Shown here in pieces: positions 28,295-37,013 of a stretch of 64,000 bases of DNA (positions are counted from its first letter, which is position 1; each line of letters starts with the position of its first letter). A program made the translations under genes and the position numbers. Source of the DNA: Palsa-1392 sp036493915 (lineage in GTDB: Bacteria > Verrucomicrobiota > Verrucomicrobiia > Chthoniobacterales > UBA10450); assembly GCA_036493915.1 (NCBI GenBank), contig DASXPA010000129.1, positions 1 through 64,000 of the forward strand, given 5' to 3'. The notes below the pieces were generated by a model that was not told where the DNA came from, ran no database searches, and saw only the letters and a list, made by a program, of their open reading frames with translations.

Positions 28295-29287
28295 TTACGC
28301 CATTTTCGCGACTGTTCCGAGCGCCTGGGTGATGGCGCGCTTCGCGAGCTCGATCTTGAATGAGTTGTATTTGTAGCCGTGCGCGTCGGCGAGTTCGGCG
28401 TCGGCGGCGGCACGGATGTTGGCTTCGTTAGGCTGTTTGCCGGCGAGGGCTTGTTCGGCTTTGTGTGCGCGCCACGGTTTGTGGGCGACGCCACCCAGGG
28501 CGATGCGCGCTGATTTGATCTCGCCGCCGTTCATTTCCAAAATCGCGGCGACGCTAACGAGGGCGAAGGCGTAGCTGGCGCGGTCGCGCACTTTCAAATA
28601 ATGCGAGCGTTTCGCGAAGGGAAGCGCGGGCAGATCGACGGCGGTGATGAGTTCGTTAGGCTGAAGATTCGTCTCGATGTTTGGCGTCTCGCCAGGGAGC
28701 CGGTGGAAATCGGCGAACGGAATCGTGCGCTCGCCTTTTGGGCCCTGCACGCGGACGACCGCATCGAGCGCGGCCATGGCAACACACATATCGCTCGGGT
28801 GAACGGCGATGCACTGGTCGCTCTGGCCGAGGATGGCGTGGATGCGGTTGTAACCTTCGAGCGCGCCGCAGCCGCTCCCGGGGTCGCGTTTGTTGCACAT
28901 CGGGAAAGCCGGATCGTAGAAATAATAACAGCGTGTGCGCTGAAGCAGGTTTCCGCCGGTGGTCGCGAGGTTGCGCAACTGCGGGCTGGCGCCGGAAAGG
29001 AGTGCTTCGCTCAGAACCGGGTAATTGGTTTTGATCAGCTCGTGCTGAGCGAGATCGGAGTTGCGCACGAGTGCGCCGATACGGACGCCGCCATTGTTAG
29101 GCAACTGCTCGACTTTCGTAAGGGGAACGCGGTTGATGTCGAGGAGCTGCTCGGGTTGCTCGACACCCATTTTCATCAGGTCGATCAGGTTGGTACCGCC
29201 ACCGAGAAATTTTGCCTTCGGATTCGACGCGACGCCGGTGAGCGCGGTCTGCTGATCGTTCGCGCGTGAATAGGCAAACGGGTTCAT
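28295..29287 (-). CDS. paoB: FAD-binding subunit of aldehyde oxidoreductase (PaoB-like)
   Basis: 330 residues from the ATG at 29287, which overlaps the paoA stop by 4 bp. The FAD loop is KFLGGGTNLIDLM (about 27-39), with a second binding element in ATTGGNLLQRTRC. Cysteines at about 120, 131, 140 and a later one, in the pattern CNKRDPGSGC, match the extra [4Fe-4S] cluster described for E. coli PaoB, placing this in the periplasmic aldehyde oxidase group, not the classic xanthine dehydrogenases. The long frame to 29629 is only antisense extension over paoA. Confidence 0.9.
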   Translation of the reverse strand: MNPFAYSRANDQQTALTGVASNPKAKFLGGGTNLIDLMKMGVEQPEQLLDINRVPLTKVEQLPNNGGVRIGALVRNSDLAQHELIKTNYPVLSEALLSGASPQLRNLATTGGNLLQRTRCYYFYDPAFPMCNKRDPGSGCGALEGYNRIHAILGQSDQCIAVHPSDMCVAMAALDAVVRVQGPKGERTIPFADFHRLPGETPNIETNLQPNELITAVDLPALPFAKRSHYLKVRDRASYAFALVSVAAILEMNGGEIKSARIALGGVAHKPWRAHKAEQALAGKQPNEANIRAAADAELADAHGYKYNSFKIELAKRAITQALGTVAKMA

Positions 29288-29961
29288 GATTGCGCCGCCC
29301 CCATCTGCCCGCGCGCCTGTTTGATCGCATCGACGATGTTCGGATAGGCGCCGCAACGACAAAGGTTGCCGCTCATCCATTCGCGAATTTCGGCGTCGTC
29401 CTTCGCGTGACCTTCCTGCACGCAGGCCACTGCGGAACAAATCTGCCCGGGCGTGCAGTAGCCACATTGAAAACCGTCGTGATCGACAAACGCCGCCTGC
29501 ATCGGGTGCAGCTGATCGCCTTTGGCGAGGCCTTCGATCGTGGTGATCTCGTCGCCTTCGTGCGTGACGGCGAGGCTGAGGCAGCTGTTGATGCGCCGGC
29601 CGTTGACGAGGACGGTGCAGGCGCCGCATTGCCCGTGGTCGCAGCCTTTCTTCGACCCGGTGAGCTGCAGATTTTCGCGCAGCAAATCGAGCAGCGAAGT
29701 GCGTGGATCGAGCGACAGCTTGTGCACCGCGCCATTTATCTTCAGGGAAACATCAACCATTTTAGTTCCATTGTTTACCACCATCGCGCTTGCCGCCTGC
29801 GCGCTGGAGAAAGCGAGCAGCTGCGGCCCGAGCGCGAGAGCGGCGCTGGTCCCGGCGACTTGCTGAAGAAAGCGCCGGCGCGTCTCCAGACTGCCGAAAA
29901 TCAGCAGCTCATCGAGCGGATCACTCTCGCCCGACGGCGGCGGATTGGGTTCATCGGGCAT
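29284..29961 (-). CDS. paoA: [2Fe-2S] subunit of aldehyde oxidoreductase with Tat signal (PaoA-like)
   Basis: 225 residues. A twin-arginine signal (E-T-R-R-R-F-L-Q-Q-V, Arg28-30) followed by a hydrophobic stretch directs the folded complex to the periplasm. The plant-type [2Fe-2S] site is GCDHGQCGACTVL. The second cluster site is CGYCTPGQ plus NLCRCG. It passes electrons from the Mo site to FAD. First gene of paoA-paoB-paoC-xdhC-mocA. Confidence 0.92.
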   Translation of the reverse strand: MPDEPNPPPSGESDPLDELLIFGSLETRRRFLQQVAGTSAALALGPQLLAFSSAQAASAMVVNNGTKMVDVSLKINGAVHKLSLDPRTSLLDLLRENLQLTGSKKGCDHGQCGACTVLVNGRRINSCLSLAVTHEGDEITTIEGLAKGDQLHPMQAAFVDHDGFQCGYCTPGQICSAVACVQEGHAKDDAEIREWMSGNLCRCGAYPNIVDAIKQARGQMGAAQS

Positions 29962-30031
29962 CGCAAATAGTTCGAAGCGGAACGTGCGTCCGGTTTCCTA
30001 AATGTCGTGCAGCCCCATCTATAAAGCGGCG

Positions 30032-30249
30032 CAAACAGATGTCGTGGATTTTTCGAGGGGAGGAACAAATGTCGGAAGCGAGATTCTTGGCTGAATTTGG
30101 ACAACAGATGTCAGCGCTTCGAGGGAGACCTTCCTACCACTTCCCACTAAATTAAGTCGGAAGTGAGAAACCGGCTCTTCCCTCGTCTCGAAACCCGCCC
30201 TTCCAGGGAGAGGCGCCGACATTTGTTGCAGGAATCAACGACATCTGTT
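30032..30249. repeat. Five copies of an 11-mer, AACARATGTCR, downstream of tRNA-Gly
   Basis: Direct copies end near 30044, 30074 and 30113; inverted copies are at 30217-30227 and 30239-30249. Between them CACTTCC/GGAAGTG and CGAGGGA/TCCCTCG make nested inverted repeats centred near 30155. The cluster fills most of the 322-bp gap between the tRNA 3' end and the paoA start. It could be a multi-site operator for paoA, a structured RNA, or a relic of insertion beside the tRNA; no gene is seen. Confidence 0.7.
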
Positions 30250-30283
30250 GGGTTCCCGATTTTATCTGCCTCGCCTGCAGATG

Positions 30284-30354
30284 AGCGGGTGAGGGGAATC
30301 GAACCCCCGTATGCAGCTTGGGAAGCTGCCGTTCTACCATTGAACTACACCCGC
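30284..30354 (-). tRNA. tRNA-Gly (anticodon CCC)
   Basis: The minus strand folds into a 71-nt cloverleaf: acceptor arm GCGGGTG/CACCCGC, D-arm with AGTTCAATGGTAGAAC, anticodon stem GCAGC/GCTGC holding loop TTCCCAA (anticodon CCC), and T-arm GGGGGTTCGATTCCCC. It reads GGG. The 3' CCA is not encoded (the sequence continues CAT), so it must be added after transcription. Confidence 0.95.
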
Positions 30355-30399
30355 GTGGAGCAACGCAGAGTTTATAGGTTGAAGCGTGAAGGATGGCAA

Positions 30400-30999
30400 C
30401 TACTGCCAGGAAATGACGTCGTCGTCCGCCGCGCCGGCGTTCTTATCTCCAGAGCCGCCTTTGCCGTCCTTGCCTAACGACCAGGCGATGACGCCGCTCC
30501 GAAGCGGGCTGCTGCCGGCATTTGCCGAATAGGGTTTGGGCGTGATGAGGTTGTCGTAGTTGCCATCGATCGCGATGATGTACGGGTTGCCCCAAGGATC
30601 GTAATACTGGCCATCGCCGCCAATGCCGGACCGCGGATGAATCGGATCCTTGGCGTCCGGTGGCGAGAGGAAGACGATCTGTTTGGGATTTTCCGTCGCC
30701 GCGGGCAGCCCTCGTAACTCTGTAAGTAGCGCCGCGTTGTTGGTAATGGGCGTATCGTCGGTCGCGAGCGGATATTTCCCATACTCGGTGTAAAACGCGT
30801 TCGTCGCAGTTACGATTTGGGTGAGATCGTTCTTCGCCTGGGTCCGCTTGGCCTGATCCTGCACGCTGCGGAAAGCCGGGAAGAGCAGCGCCATCAGGAT
30901 CGCGATGATCGTGATGACGACGAGTAGCTCGATGAGAGTGAATGCTTTTGGGCCGTTCCGCGTTCCGCGTTCCGCGTTCCGCATTCGCTTCAGCTCCAT
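30400..30999 (-). CDS. Type II secretion/type IV pilus pseudopilin (GspG-like)
   Basis: About 199 residues. The prepilin leader ends in PKA/FTLIELLVVITIIAIL: cleavage falls before Phe, with Ala in place of the usual Gly, and Glu at +5. The hydrophobic helix is followed by an alpha spine (RSVQDQAKRTQAKNDL) and a GspG-like C-terminal part with DPWGNPYII. The leader just before the cleavage site is translated from four heptad repeats (MRNAERGTRNG), so its length is probably a recent expansion. Starts at 31026, 30999 and 30984 are all in frame. It follows the DUF2851 gene with overlap. Confidence 0.85.
   Translation of the reverse strand: MELKRMRNAERGTRNGPKAFTLIELLVVITIIAILMALLFPAFRSVQDQAKRTQAKNDLTQIVTATNAFYTEYGKYPLATDDTPITNNAALLTELRGLPAATENPKQIVFLSPPDAKDPIHPRSGIGGDGQYYDPWGNPYIIAIDGNYDNLITPKPYSANAGSSPLRSGVIAWSLGKDGKGGSGDKNAGAADDDVISWQ
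30954..30981. repeat. Four perfect CGTTCCG heptads inside the pseudopilin gene
   Basis: CGTTCCG repeats four times in tandem without error over 28 bp, directly upstream of the prepilin cleavage site, giving the N-A-E-R-G-T-R-N leader on the minus strand. A degenerate fifth unit follows. Confidence 0.9.
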
Positions 31000-32360
31000 C
31001 GTTGCATTTGCTCGGGGAACGGACATTGCGCGCAGTCGGAGTTGTCTTGTAAGCAGAAGTCCTCGTAAATCTGGAGGAGGCCCTGCTGGTGGGCGACGGT
31101 GCGGAGAAATTGCCGCCGCCGCGGATCTTCACCGAAGAGCCGCGCCGCGCAGGTTTCGAGCCGACGGTTCGTTAGGCGGGCGGGCAACTTGGCATATTCC
31201 GGCCAGACTTCCTGCGCGCGAGCATGCCGGAAGGGAAAGACAATATTAGCGATAATTTCGGTGATGCGGCTCTCGCCGATGAGGGCCATTTCCGCGGAAG
31301 CAGCGGCGGAACTTAGGGTGTAGTGGAGGTCCCAATAAGGATGCGCGCGCGCGCGAAGGAAATTTCGCGTCACCGCCAGACTTTTCTTCCCTAACGATGT
31401 CCGAAGTTGCGGCCAGTCAGCCGCCAAAGTGGCGAGCGCGGCGAGCCGACGCTGCGGATGATTGAGTGGGCGAGTGCCAGCCAATCGCCAGGTGCGTGGC
31501 GGCAAGACGAGTCGTTCCAGCTCCGCTCGATGCGGCCACCATTTGTCCCAGAGGCCGCGCAGGTAAGGTCGCGTCTCTGGGCGGAATTTCGCTAGATTCG
31601 GCGTTTCGAGAAATCCGGCGACACCAAAGAGAATGCCTTCCATGTCGTTAGGCGAAGCGCGCAGCATCGCCAGCGGAAGGCGCTGGGCGAGGAGCGTGAA
31701 CGGCAGCTTGTTTTGCTTGTAGCCTAACGACGTCGCCAGCTCTTGAAAGAGCATTTCGTTGAGGCCGTGAATTTCCGCCAGCCGTTGTAACCGCTGCGTT
31801 TTGCGCGTGAGTCGGAATTGCGCCGCGGCGTCGAGAATGCCGTTTACTTTTTCCTCCGGCAGATCGCGCAGCCGCGCATGACAGCGACCAGGTCGCGCGA
31901 GTGGCAGGTTACTCGCCAACGCCGCCGGCAAGGTCGCGGGATCGACCCTTACTTGGGGGACATTGCGATGCGCGCTGGTGCGACTGAAGAAGTCGCGCGT
32001 GCCGCTCTGCGTGAAAACGTGCAGCACCGTCTCGTCGAAAGCCGGATTAATACCGTGGCCGTGCGTCTCCCAATTCTGATCGGCGAGATCGAACTCGATA
32101 CTTCCCCTAACGATCTCCCCGCCATCGATTCGAATCGAAGCGTCGGAGAAATCCGGACCGGCCGCGCGATTCCAGGTGCCGAATTGCACGATCTCGATCG
32201 CTTCGCCCGCCGCCCCGATGAAGCTTTTCCCGAAGTCGCCGGCGAACCAATGCGCCTGCAACTCCAGTTCGCTAAAGTTTCGCGGCAGGGGCAAGAGCGC
32301 CCGCTCGCAGATTTTCGCCGAGGCGCGAATCTGCGCGTAACGCTCGGCGTCGGGGAACAT
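30990..32360 (-). CDS. DUF2851 family protein
   Basis: A 456-residue soluble protein matching DUF2851 in length and layout. An N-terminal beta-rich part contains VQFGTWNRAAGPDF and GSIEFDLADQNWETHGH, reminiscent of a nuclease-like fold with an acidic core. A helical middle follows, and a C-terminal zinc-ribbon-like cluster is C-L-Q-D-N-S-D-C-A-Q-C. The function of the family is unknown to me. The end overlaps the pseudopilin start region. Confidence 0.85.
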   Translation of the reverse strand: MFPDAERYAQIRASAKICERALLPLPRNFSELELQAHWFAGDFGKSFIGAAGEAIEIVQFGTWNRAAGPDFSDASIRIDGGEIVRGSIEFDLADQNWETHGHGINPAFDETVLHVFTQSGTRDFFSRTSAHRNVPQVRVDPATLPAALASNLPLARPGRCHARLRDLPEEKVNGILDAAAQFRLTRKTQRLQRLAEIHGLNEMLFQELATSLGYKQNKLPFTLLAQRLPLAMLRASPNDMEGILFGVAGFLETPNLAKFRPETRPYLRGLWDKWWPHRAELERLVLPPRTWRLAGTRPLNHPQRRLAALATLAADWPQLRTSLGKKSLAVTRNFLRARAHPYWDLHYTLSSAAASAEMALIGESRITEIIANIVFPFRHARAQEVWPEYAKLPARLTNRRLETCAARLFGEDPRRRQFLRTVAHQQGLLQIYEDFCLQDNSDCAQCPFPEQMQRWS

Positions 32361-32539
32361 GGGCGCAGCCTAAATCGCGGCCGCTCCGCCGGGCAAGCTG
32401 GAAAGCATTTCCCCGCGATTGGCAATTTTGCATTGCATCGCGCGCGCCGGCTCGCTACACCGCCTGAATGAAACCCCGCCTCCCCCGTCAAATTTGCACG
32501 GGCCGCAGGCTCGTACAAAACCAACAACAGAAAGAGAAA

Positions 32540-32995
32540 ATGAAATCGAAAAGCATGTTAGTTACCGGCGCTTGTTTCGCGGCGGCCGCGCTCTGCGCGG
32601 CATCCAGCGCATTGGCCCAGGAGAGTCCGGCCGCCCCCGAAGCCAGCGCTTCGGCCGCGACGATGAAAAAGGAAATGACGAAATCCGAACGGGCGATTCC
32701 CTACCACGGGAAAATCGCTTCGGTCGACAGCGCCGCGAAGACATTCACCATCACCACGAAAAGCGGTACCAATCGCGTGTTCATGATGACGGATGACACG
32801 AAGATCATGAAAGACGGCGCCGCCGCCACGATGACCGATGTCGCCGCCGATGAGATGGTGCGCGGTCAGTATTGGAAGAAATCCGACGGCACCATGGTCG
32901 CGAAAAGCGTGATGCTCGGAATGAAGGGCAAAGCGATGCATCATCACAAAAAGAAGATGATGGAAGGCGAAGCCTCCCCTTCGGCCACGCCGTAA
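32540..32995 (+). CDS. Small exported protein with OB-like domain and His/Lys tail
   Basis: 151 residues from the ATG at 32540, preceded by an AAAGAG ribosome-binding site. The signal peptide (MKSKSMLVTGACFAAAALCA) is cleaved near ALAQES. The mature part is one small beta domain (GKIASVDSAAKTFTITTKSG) resembling DUF5666-like periplasmic domains. The C-terminus is rich in His, Lys and Met (MHHHKKKMMEGE), which could bind metal (inference). A strong terminator follows. Confidence 0.75.
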   Translation: MKSKSMLVTGACFAAAALCAASSALAQESPAAPEASASAATMKKEMTKSERAIPYHGKIASVDSAAKTFTITTKSGTNRVFMMTDDTKIMKDGAAATMTDVAADEMVRGQYWKKSDGTMVAKSVMLGMKGKAMHHHKKKMMEGEASPSATP

Positions 32996-33016
32996 CTGGC
33001 CAAACGACTAGTTGCC

Positions 33017-33056
33017 AAGCCCGCGGCGGACCCCTTCGTCGCGGGCTTTTATTTTT
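33017..33056 (+). terminator. Rho-independent terminator
   Basis: AAGCCCGCG (33017-33025) pairs with CGCGGGCTT (33040-33048), followed by TTATTTTT. It ends the small exported-protein gene and overlaps the stop codon of the convergent udgX gene. Confidence 0.85.
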
Positions 33057-33711
33057 CCTCGACGGCGCGCAGGGCCACGCCGAGATCCTGCACGAAGAGG
33101 GCGTACTCGCGATGGCGCGATTCTTCATCCGGTTGCCGAAGGAGCGAGGAAGGATGGACGGTCGTGACGACGCGCGGCGCCAGCTCCGAGGCGAGGACTT
33201 TCCCGCGCTCGCGCGTGACGCGAAAGGAGGAACCGAAAAGCGCCTTCGACGCGGTCGCGCCAAGACAGACAAGGACGCCCGGCCTCACGATGCGCAATTC
33301 CGCTTCCAGCCACGGTCGGCAGGCGGCGATGTCGCGCGAGCTTGGCTTTTGATGGATGCGACGTTTGCCGCGCGGTCCCCATTTGAAATGCTTCACCGCA
33401 TTCGTCACGTAGACCGTGTTGCGATCGATGCCGGCTTCCTCGAGCGCTCGATCAAGCAGCTGTCCAGCAGGCCCGACGAACGGTTTTCCCGCCAAATCCT
33501 CCTGATCGCCCGGCTGTTCGCCAAGGAGCATGAGCGCAGAGTGCTTGCCGCCTTCGCCAAAAACGGTCTGGGTCGAATTCTTGTAGAGGGGGCAGGCCGT
33601 GCAATGCGCCGCCGCTTCACGCAGAGTCGTTAGGCTGGAAGTCTCCGGCGCAGGCGCACGTCGCCACTCCTCGCCATCGCTCACCGCAATTCTTGTAGCG
33701 CTCCTTTTCAT
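33049..33711 (-). CDS. udgX: UdgX-type uracil-DNA glycosylase
   Basis: 220 residues of the uracil-DNA glycosylase superfamily. Motif A is GEQPGDQED; the distal motif is VHPSSLLR. Cysteines 37, 40, 131 and 149 fit the [4Fe-4S] cluster. The insertion K-R-R-I-H-Q (His120) is the hallmark of UdgX, in which the histidine becomes covalently bound to the sugar after uracil removal, giving a protein-DNA adduct needing further repair. It is the last gene of a tightly overlapping row with parA (4-bp overlap) and the LanB-like gene. Confidence 0.92.
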   Translation of the reverse strand: MKRSATRIAVSDGEEWRRAPAPETSSLTTLREAAAHCTACPLYKNSTQTVFGEGGKHSALMLLGEQPGDQEDLAGKPFVGPAGQLLDRALEEAGIDRNTVYVTNAVKHFKWGPRGKRRIHQKPSSRDIAACRPWLEAELRIVRPGVLVCLGATASKALFGSSFRVTRERGKVLASELAPRVVTTVHPSSLLRQPDEESRHREYALFVQDLGVALRAVEEK

Positions 33712-34505
33712 TCTTTGTTCAGAGATTCAGGTCGGCGCGACTCGTGGCGTTGCAAAAATTCTGCCGCGAGTGCGCGGTAAGCTTTCGCGCCCGCTCCGCT
33801 CGGGTCGTGCTCGAGGATACACTTGCCGAAGCTCGGCGCCTCGCTCAGGCGGACCGTCCGCGGGATGACGGTCTGGTAGACCCGCTCTCCAAAATGTTCG
33901 CGAACCTCGGCCACGACCTGGCTGCTGATGTTCGTCCGGCTGGCGAACATCGTCATGAGAATGCCTCCCATTTCGAGATGCGGGTTGGCGCCGGAATCGC
34001 GGATGCGCTCGATCAACCGAACGATTTTGACGAGACCTTCGAGAGCGAAGTATTCGCACTGGATGGGAGTGAACAGCTCATCCGCCGCAGCCAGAGCGTT
34101 GGTCATAAGAATGCCTAACGATGGCGGGCAATCGAGGAGCACGTAATCAAAGGTTTGATCCTTGCGCAGAATCTGGAGCGCTTGGGCAAGACGGGTGAGG
34201 TGATCGTTCATCCGCGCGATTTCGATTTCCACGCCGGCGAGATCGAGATCGGCGGGGATGAGGAACAGATCCTGGAGGCGGGTGGGGAGAATTCTCTCGC
34301 TGATGGATGCCTCGCCTAACAAGGGTTCGTAGAGGCTCTGGCCTTCGATTTCCTGCAGACCAAACGAACTGGTGGCGTTGCCTTGGGGGTCGAGATCAGC
34401 GAGCAAGATGCGCTGGCCGCGTTCGGCGAGAGCGGCCGACAAATTGACGGCGGTGGTCGTCTTGCCGACACCGCCCTTCTGGTTCGCGATCGCGACGACC
34501 TTCAT
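33708..34505 (-). CDS. ParA/Soj-type ATPase
   Basis: 265 residues of the Walker-type ParA family: deviant Walker A KGGVGKTTT near residue 10, Walker A' LADLDPQGN, Walker B VLLDCPPSLG. Close in form to chromosomal Soj. No parB and no parS-like sites are seen next to it. Instead it overlaps by 4 bp both the LanB-like gene upstream and udgX downstream, so it may be the chromosomal ParA displaced from parB or a specialised positioning ATPase. Confidence 0.88.
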   Translation of the reverse strand: MKVVAIANQKGGVGKTTTAVNLSAALAERGQRILLADLDPQGNATSSFGLQEIEGQSLYEPLLGEASISERILPTRLQDLFLIPADLDLAGVEIEIARMNDHLTRLAQALQILRKDQTFDYVLLDCPPSLGILMTNALAAADELFTPIQCEYFALEGLVKIVRLIERIRDSGANPHLEMGGILMTMFASRTNISSQVVAEVREHFGERVYQTVIPRTVRLSEAPSFGKCILEHDPSGAGAKAYRALAAEFLQRHESRRPESLNKE

Positions 34506-36964
34506 CGAGGGACGATCTGTGTCCGCAGTTCGAAGGTGCGGCGGCCGTCTTTTTCCTGCCAGAGAAGGTGCTCGGGGTCAGGCAGCATTTCGGTGACTTC
34601 AAGCTCGCCGGCTTTGACGAGCCAACGGTGAAAAATCTCGAGAAACAGGTAGCTCTCAAGATCGATATACACAGGCTTTGTATCCTTATCGCGGCCTTCG
34701 GCGCCGCTACGGCGGAGGGCCGCTTCGGTCGGCCGGATGTAAATGTGGCGCGGCAGACCGCGGCGGGCGCGTAGCCGTTCCACCGCGATGACGAGATCGC
34801 GCGAGATCCCGGTGAAATTTCCCGCGCCCAGTTCGTCGAGTGCGACAGTCCAGGCGCGCCGTTGCACGATGACGTTGCCGCAGCGCAGACGCGGGGTGTT
34901 TTTGCCTAACGAAAAGCTGAAAGGATGAAAGCCGAGCGGGATGATCCAGTTGCGGGCGAGCGAGCCCAGGTATTCGCCGGAACCGCTACGCTGCAAGCCG
35001 ACATCGCCGCTCGATTTATCGACGAAAACTTCCACCTCGGCGGGAGGCACGCTTCGCCAAGCAGGATGAGCCCGTTGTGGCGCGACGAAAATGCTGAGGT
35101 CCGGCAAGGCGTCGAAAATACGGACGGTGGTGGCAGCGGTAAAATCCGCGACAAAGATGCCGAAGTGCGGGCTGGGTCGACCAAAAGCAGTTTTCGATAG
35201 GGCCGCGGTCAGCACATCTTTCTCCGGGCAGGACCAATAAAAGCCGTGATGAAGCAGGGCCACGGGCGGGTGCAATTCCGCAAGCACCCATTGGTATTCA
35301 CCGCGGTCAACAGCCGCAACCGACGATGCGGAGAGCTGCAAGTCAGCCGATGGATAGGTATACTCATCGAAGCGCGGAAACTCGAAATTTCGCCTGACGA
35401 AAAGACCGTCTTCGGCGCTCAGTTCGAACTCGACCAGAGCGCCGCGTTGGCTGAAAATCTCCCGAAATTTTACCCTGACTTCCTGGAAGGCAAAATGGGC
35501 GAGAACCACCAGCCCGGGCCCGGTCAGGGCCATCTTCGCTTCTGCGCAGTGCCGCAGAAACGCAGGCAACGGCACGGCTTCTTCGTGGCCCGGCATTTGT
35601 CGAAAGAGCCCGCGCAATCCGGCCGCGACGCGGCTGGCCACGTAGGCGTAGTTGTCACGCCAGAGATCAATCCAAGGCGCGGCTTCCACCGCGACTTCGT
35701 CGATCAGCTCTTCCCCGATTGAGAAATGGCATTCACGAAAACATTCTTCGCCGATGGGGTTGGTGGCGGAATAGAGAAAGCGACTGGCCGTTTTCCGCGA
35801 GCCGAGCTCCTCAAGCCGGTCGGTCGCTTCGTCGATGATTTTGATGCGAGCGTCGGTGTCGGTAATCGCAGCAAATTTTTTCGGGAGCGCGACGATCGGC
35901 TGCAGTCGCTCGAGCCAGCGCGTCCGCGCTGCTCCATAACGCCAATGGGCGATCTGGGCGATGAGCTGGTCAAAAGCACGAGGATCGAGGGCGGGGACTT
36001 CCAGCTCCCAGCGGATCAGATTTTGCCGGTGGAGATCGGCCAGAATCTCCATGTCTATGCCTAACAAGTGGGCCGGGGTCGCACCGTCGCAAGCGTGTAG
36101 GACGGCGAGTGTCTGGCGATCAAGCGGCTCAGTCGCGCCCGTGTCGGCAAAGATAAAGTTGCCGCCTTCGATCCGGCCATCGGGGTGCAACCGCGGCGCA
36201 AGTTCGGCGCGGGCTTCCGCATCGGCATTGACCGCAGCCGCAACGCCTAGCGCAGTCCAGCGTTCGAGGAATGCTTCGCGTTGTGCAATTCCAGGCGCAG
36301 GCCCCAAAGAGAGAGCTCGAACACCTTCCTGGATTGTTCCCCAAGCGTGCGGTCCGAATTCACTGAAGGTATCGTTCTTTGCACAAACGCGCTGAAGATA
36401 AAGAAGCAAACGTCGTTCGCGGGCGCGCTCTTTTGTCCTGCGCGGTGGCAGGTTTACGCCTTCGCCGGGGCGCTTCTCGCGCATCTCCAACAGTAGGTCT
36501 TTGATTCCCTTCGCAGCGAAAACAAGATAGCGCGAGAGGATGGACGGAGCCGACGCCATCAGCGCGTACCGAGCCCTTGCCAATTCCTTCGCGAGGGCAT
36601 CGTCCATCTTGGCTTCCGCTGCGGCGAGAGCGGCGGATTTTTCCCAAAAATCAGCGAAAGCGCGCGAGGGCGCATCCACTCCCAAAGGCACGACTCCCTC
36701 ACGAATTGCTTTGCGCCACGCCCGGACAAATTCCTGCGAAAGATTCTGTTGCTGCGAATCCAGAATCGACTCAACCGTCGATCGCTTGTTCGCCAGCTGT
36801 TTCTGCATCACGACCAGAGCGGGCGCCGCACCGGCGGTCGCTCTGGTCGAGACCTTCTCGAGAAGATCGAAGGGTATCCCCGCCATCCGGATCAAAAAAA
36901 TTGGTGCAACGCGGTAACGGACGTCGGCCACGCCTGAAGAGAACAGAACGCGTCGGAGAGACAA
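34502..36964 (-). CDS. Small LanB-like protein (lantibiotic dehydratase N-terminal / PEARL-like)
   Basis: 820 residues. Family signs are an N-terminal block (RVAPIFLIRMAGIPFDLLEK), a central block (VCAKNDTFSEFGPHAWG), and a C-terminal block (GLPRHIYIRPTEAAL, then Y-I-D-L-E-S, then L-E-V-T-E-M-L-P). These match the tRNA-dependent glutamylation domain of LanB. The separate elimination domain is missing. LanB proteins of this length include PEARLs, which add amino acids from aminoacyl-tRNA to peptide C-termini. No precursor peptide, elimination partner or exporter is evident, so substrate and role are open. It overlaps parA by 4 bp and follows a kinase gene after 49 bp. Confidence 0.75.
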   Translation of the reverse strand: MSLRRVLFSSGVADVRYRVAPIFLIRMAGIPFDLLEKVSTRATAGAAPALVVMQKQLANKRSTVESILDSQQQNLSQEFVRAWRKAIREGVVPLGVDAPSRAFADFWEKSAALAAAEAKMDDALAKELARARYALMASAPSILSRYLVFAAKGIKDLLLEMREKRPGEGVNLPPRRTKERARERRLLLYLQRVCAKNDTFSEFGPHAWGTIQEGVRALSLGPAPGIAQREAFLERWTALGVAAAVNADAEARAELAPRLHPDGRIEGGNFIFADTGATEPLDRQTLAVLHACDGATPAHLLGIDMEILADLHRQNLIRWELEVPALDPRAFDQLIAQIAHWRYGAARTRWLERLQPIVALPKKFAAITDTDARIKIIDEATDRLEELGSRKTASRFLYSATNPIGEECFRECHFSIGEELIDEVAVEAAPWIDLWRDNYAYVASRVAAGLRGLFRQMPGHEEAVPLPAFLRHCAEAKMALTGPGLVVLAHFAFQEVRVKFREIFSQRGALVEFELSAEDGLFVRRNFEFPRFDEYTYPSADLQLSASSVAAVDRGEYQWVLAELHPPVALLHHGFYWSCPEKDVLTAALSKTAFGRPSPHFGIFVADFTAATTVRIFDALPDLSIFVAPQRAHPAWRSVPPAEVEVFVDKSSGDVGLQRSGSGEYLGSLARNWIIPLGFHPFSFSLGKNTPRLRCGNVIVQRRAWTVALDELGAGNFTGISRDLVIAVERLRARRGLPRHIYIRPTEAALRRSGAEGRDKDTKPVYIDLESYLFLEIFHRWLVKAGELEVTEMLPDPEHLLWQEKDGRRTFELRTQIVPR

Positions 36965-37013
36965 GCAAATGTCTCAAAGAGAAGACGCGCAGCCTTGCGC
37001 CTTGCCCGAAAGC

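Noticed and set aside
33708..34505. Chromosome partition locus parABS
   Set aside because: Only parA is present; no parB and no palindromic parS site (TGTTTCACGTGAAACA type) is seen nearby.
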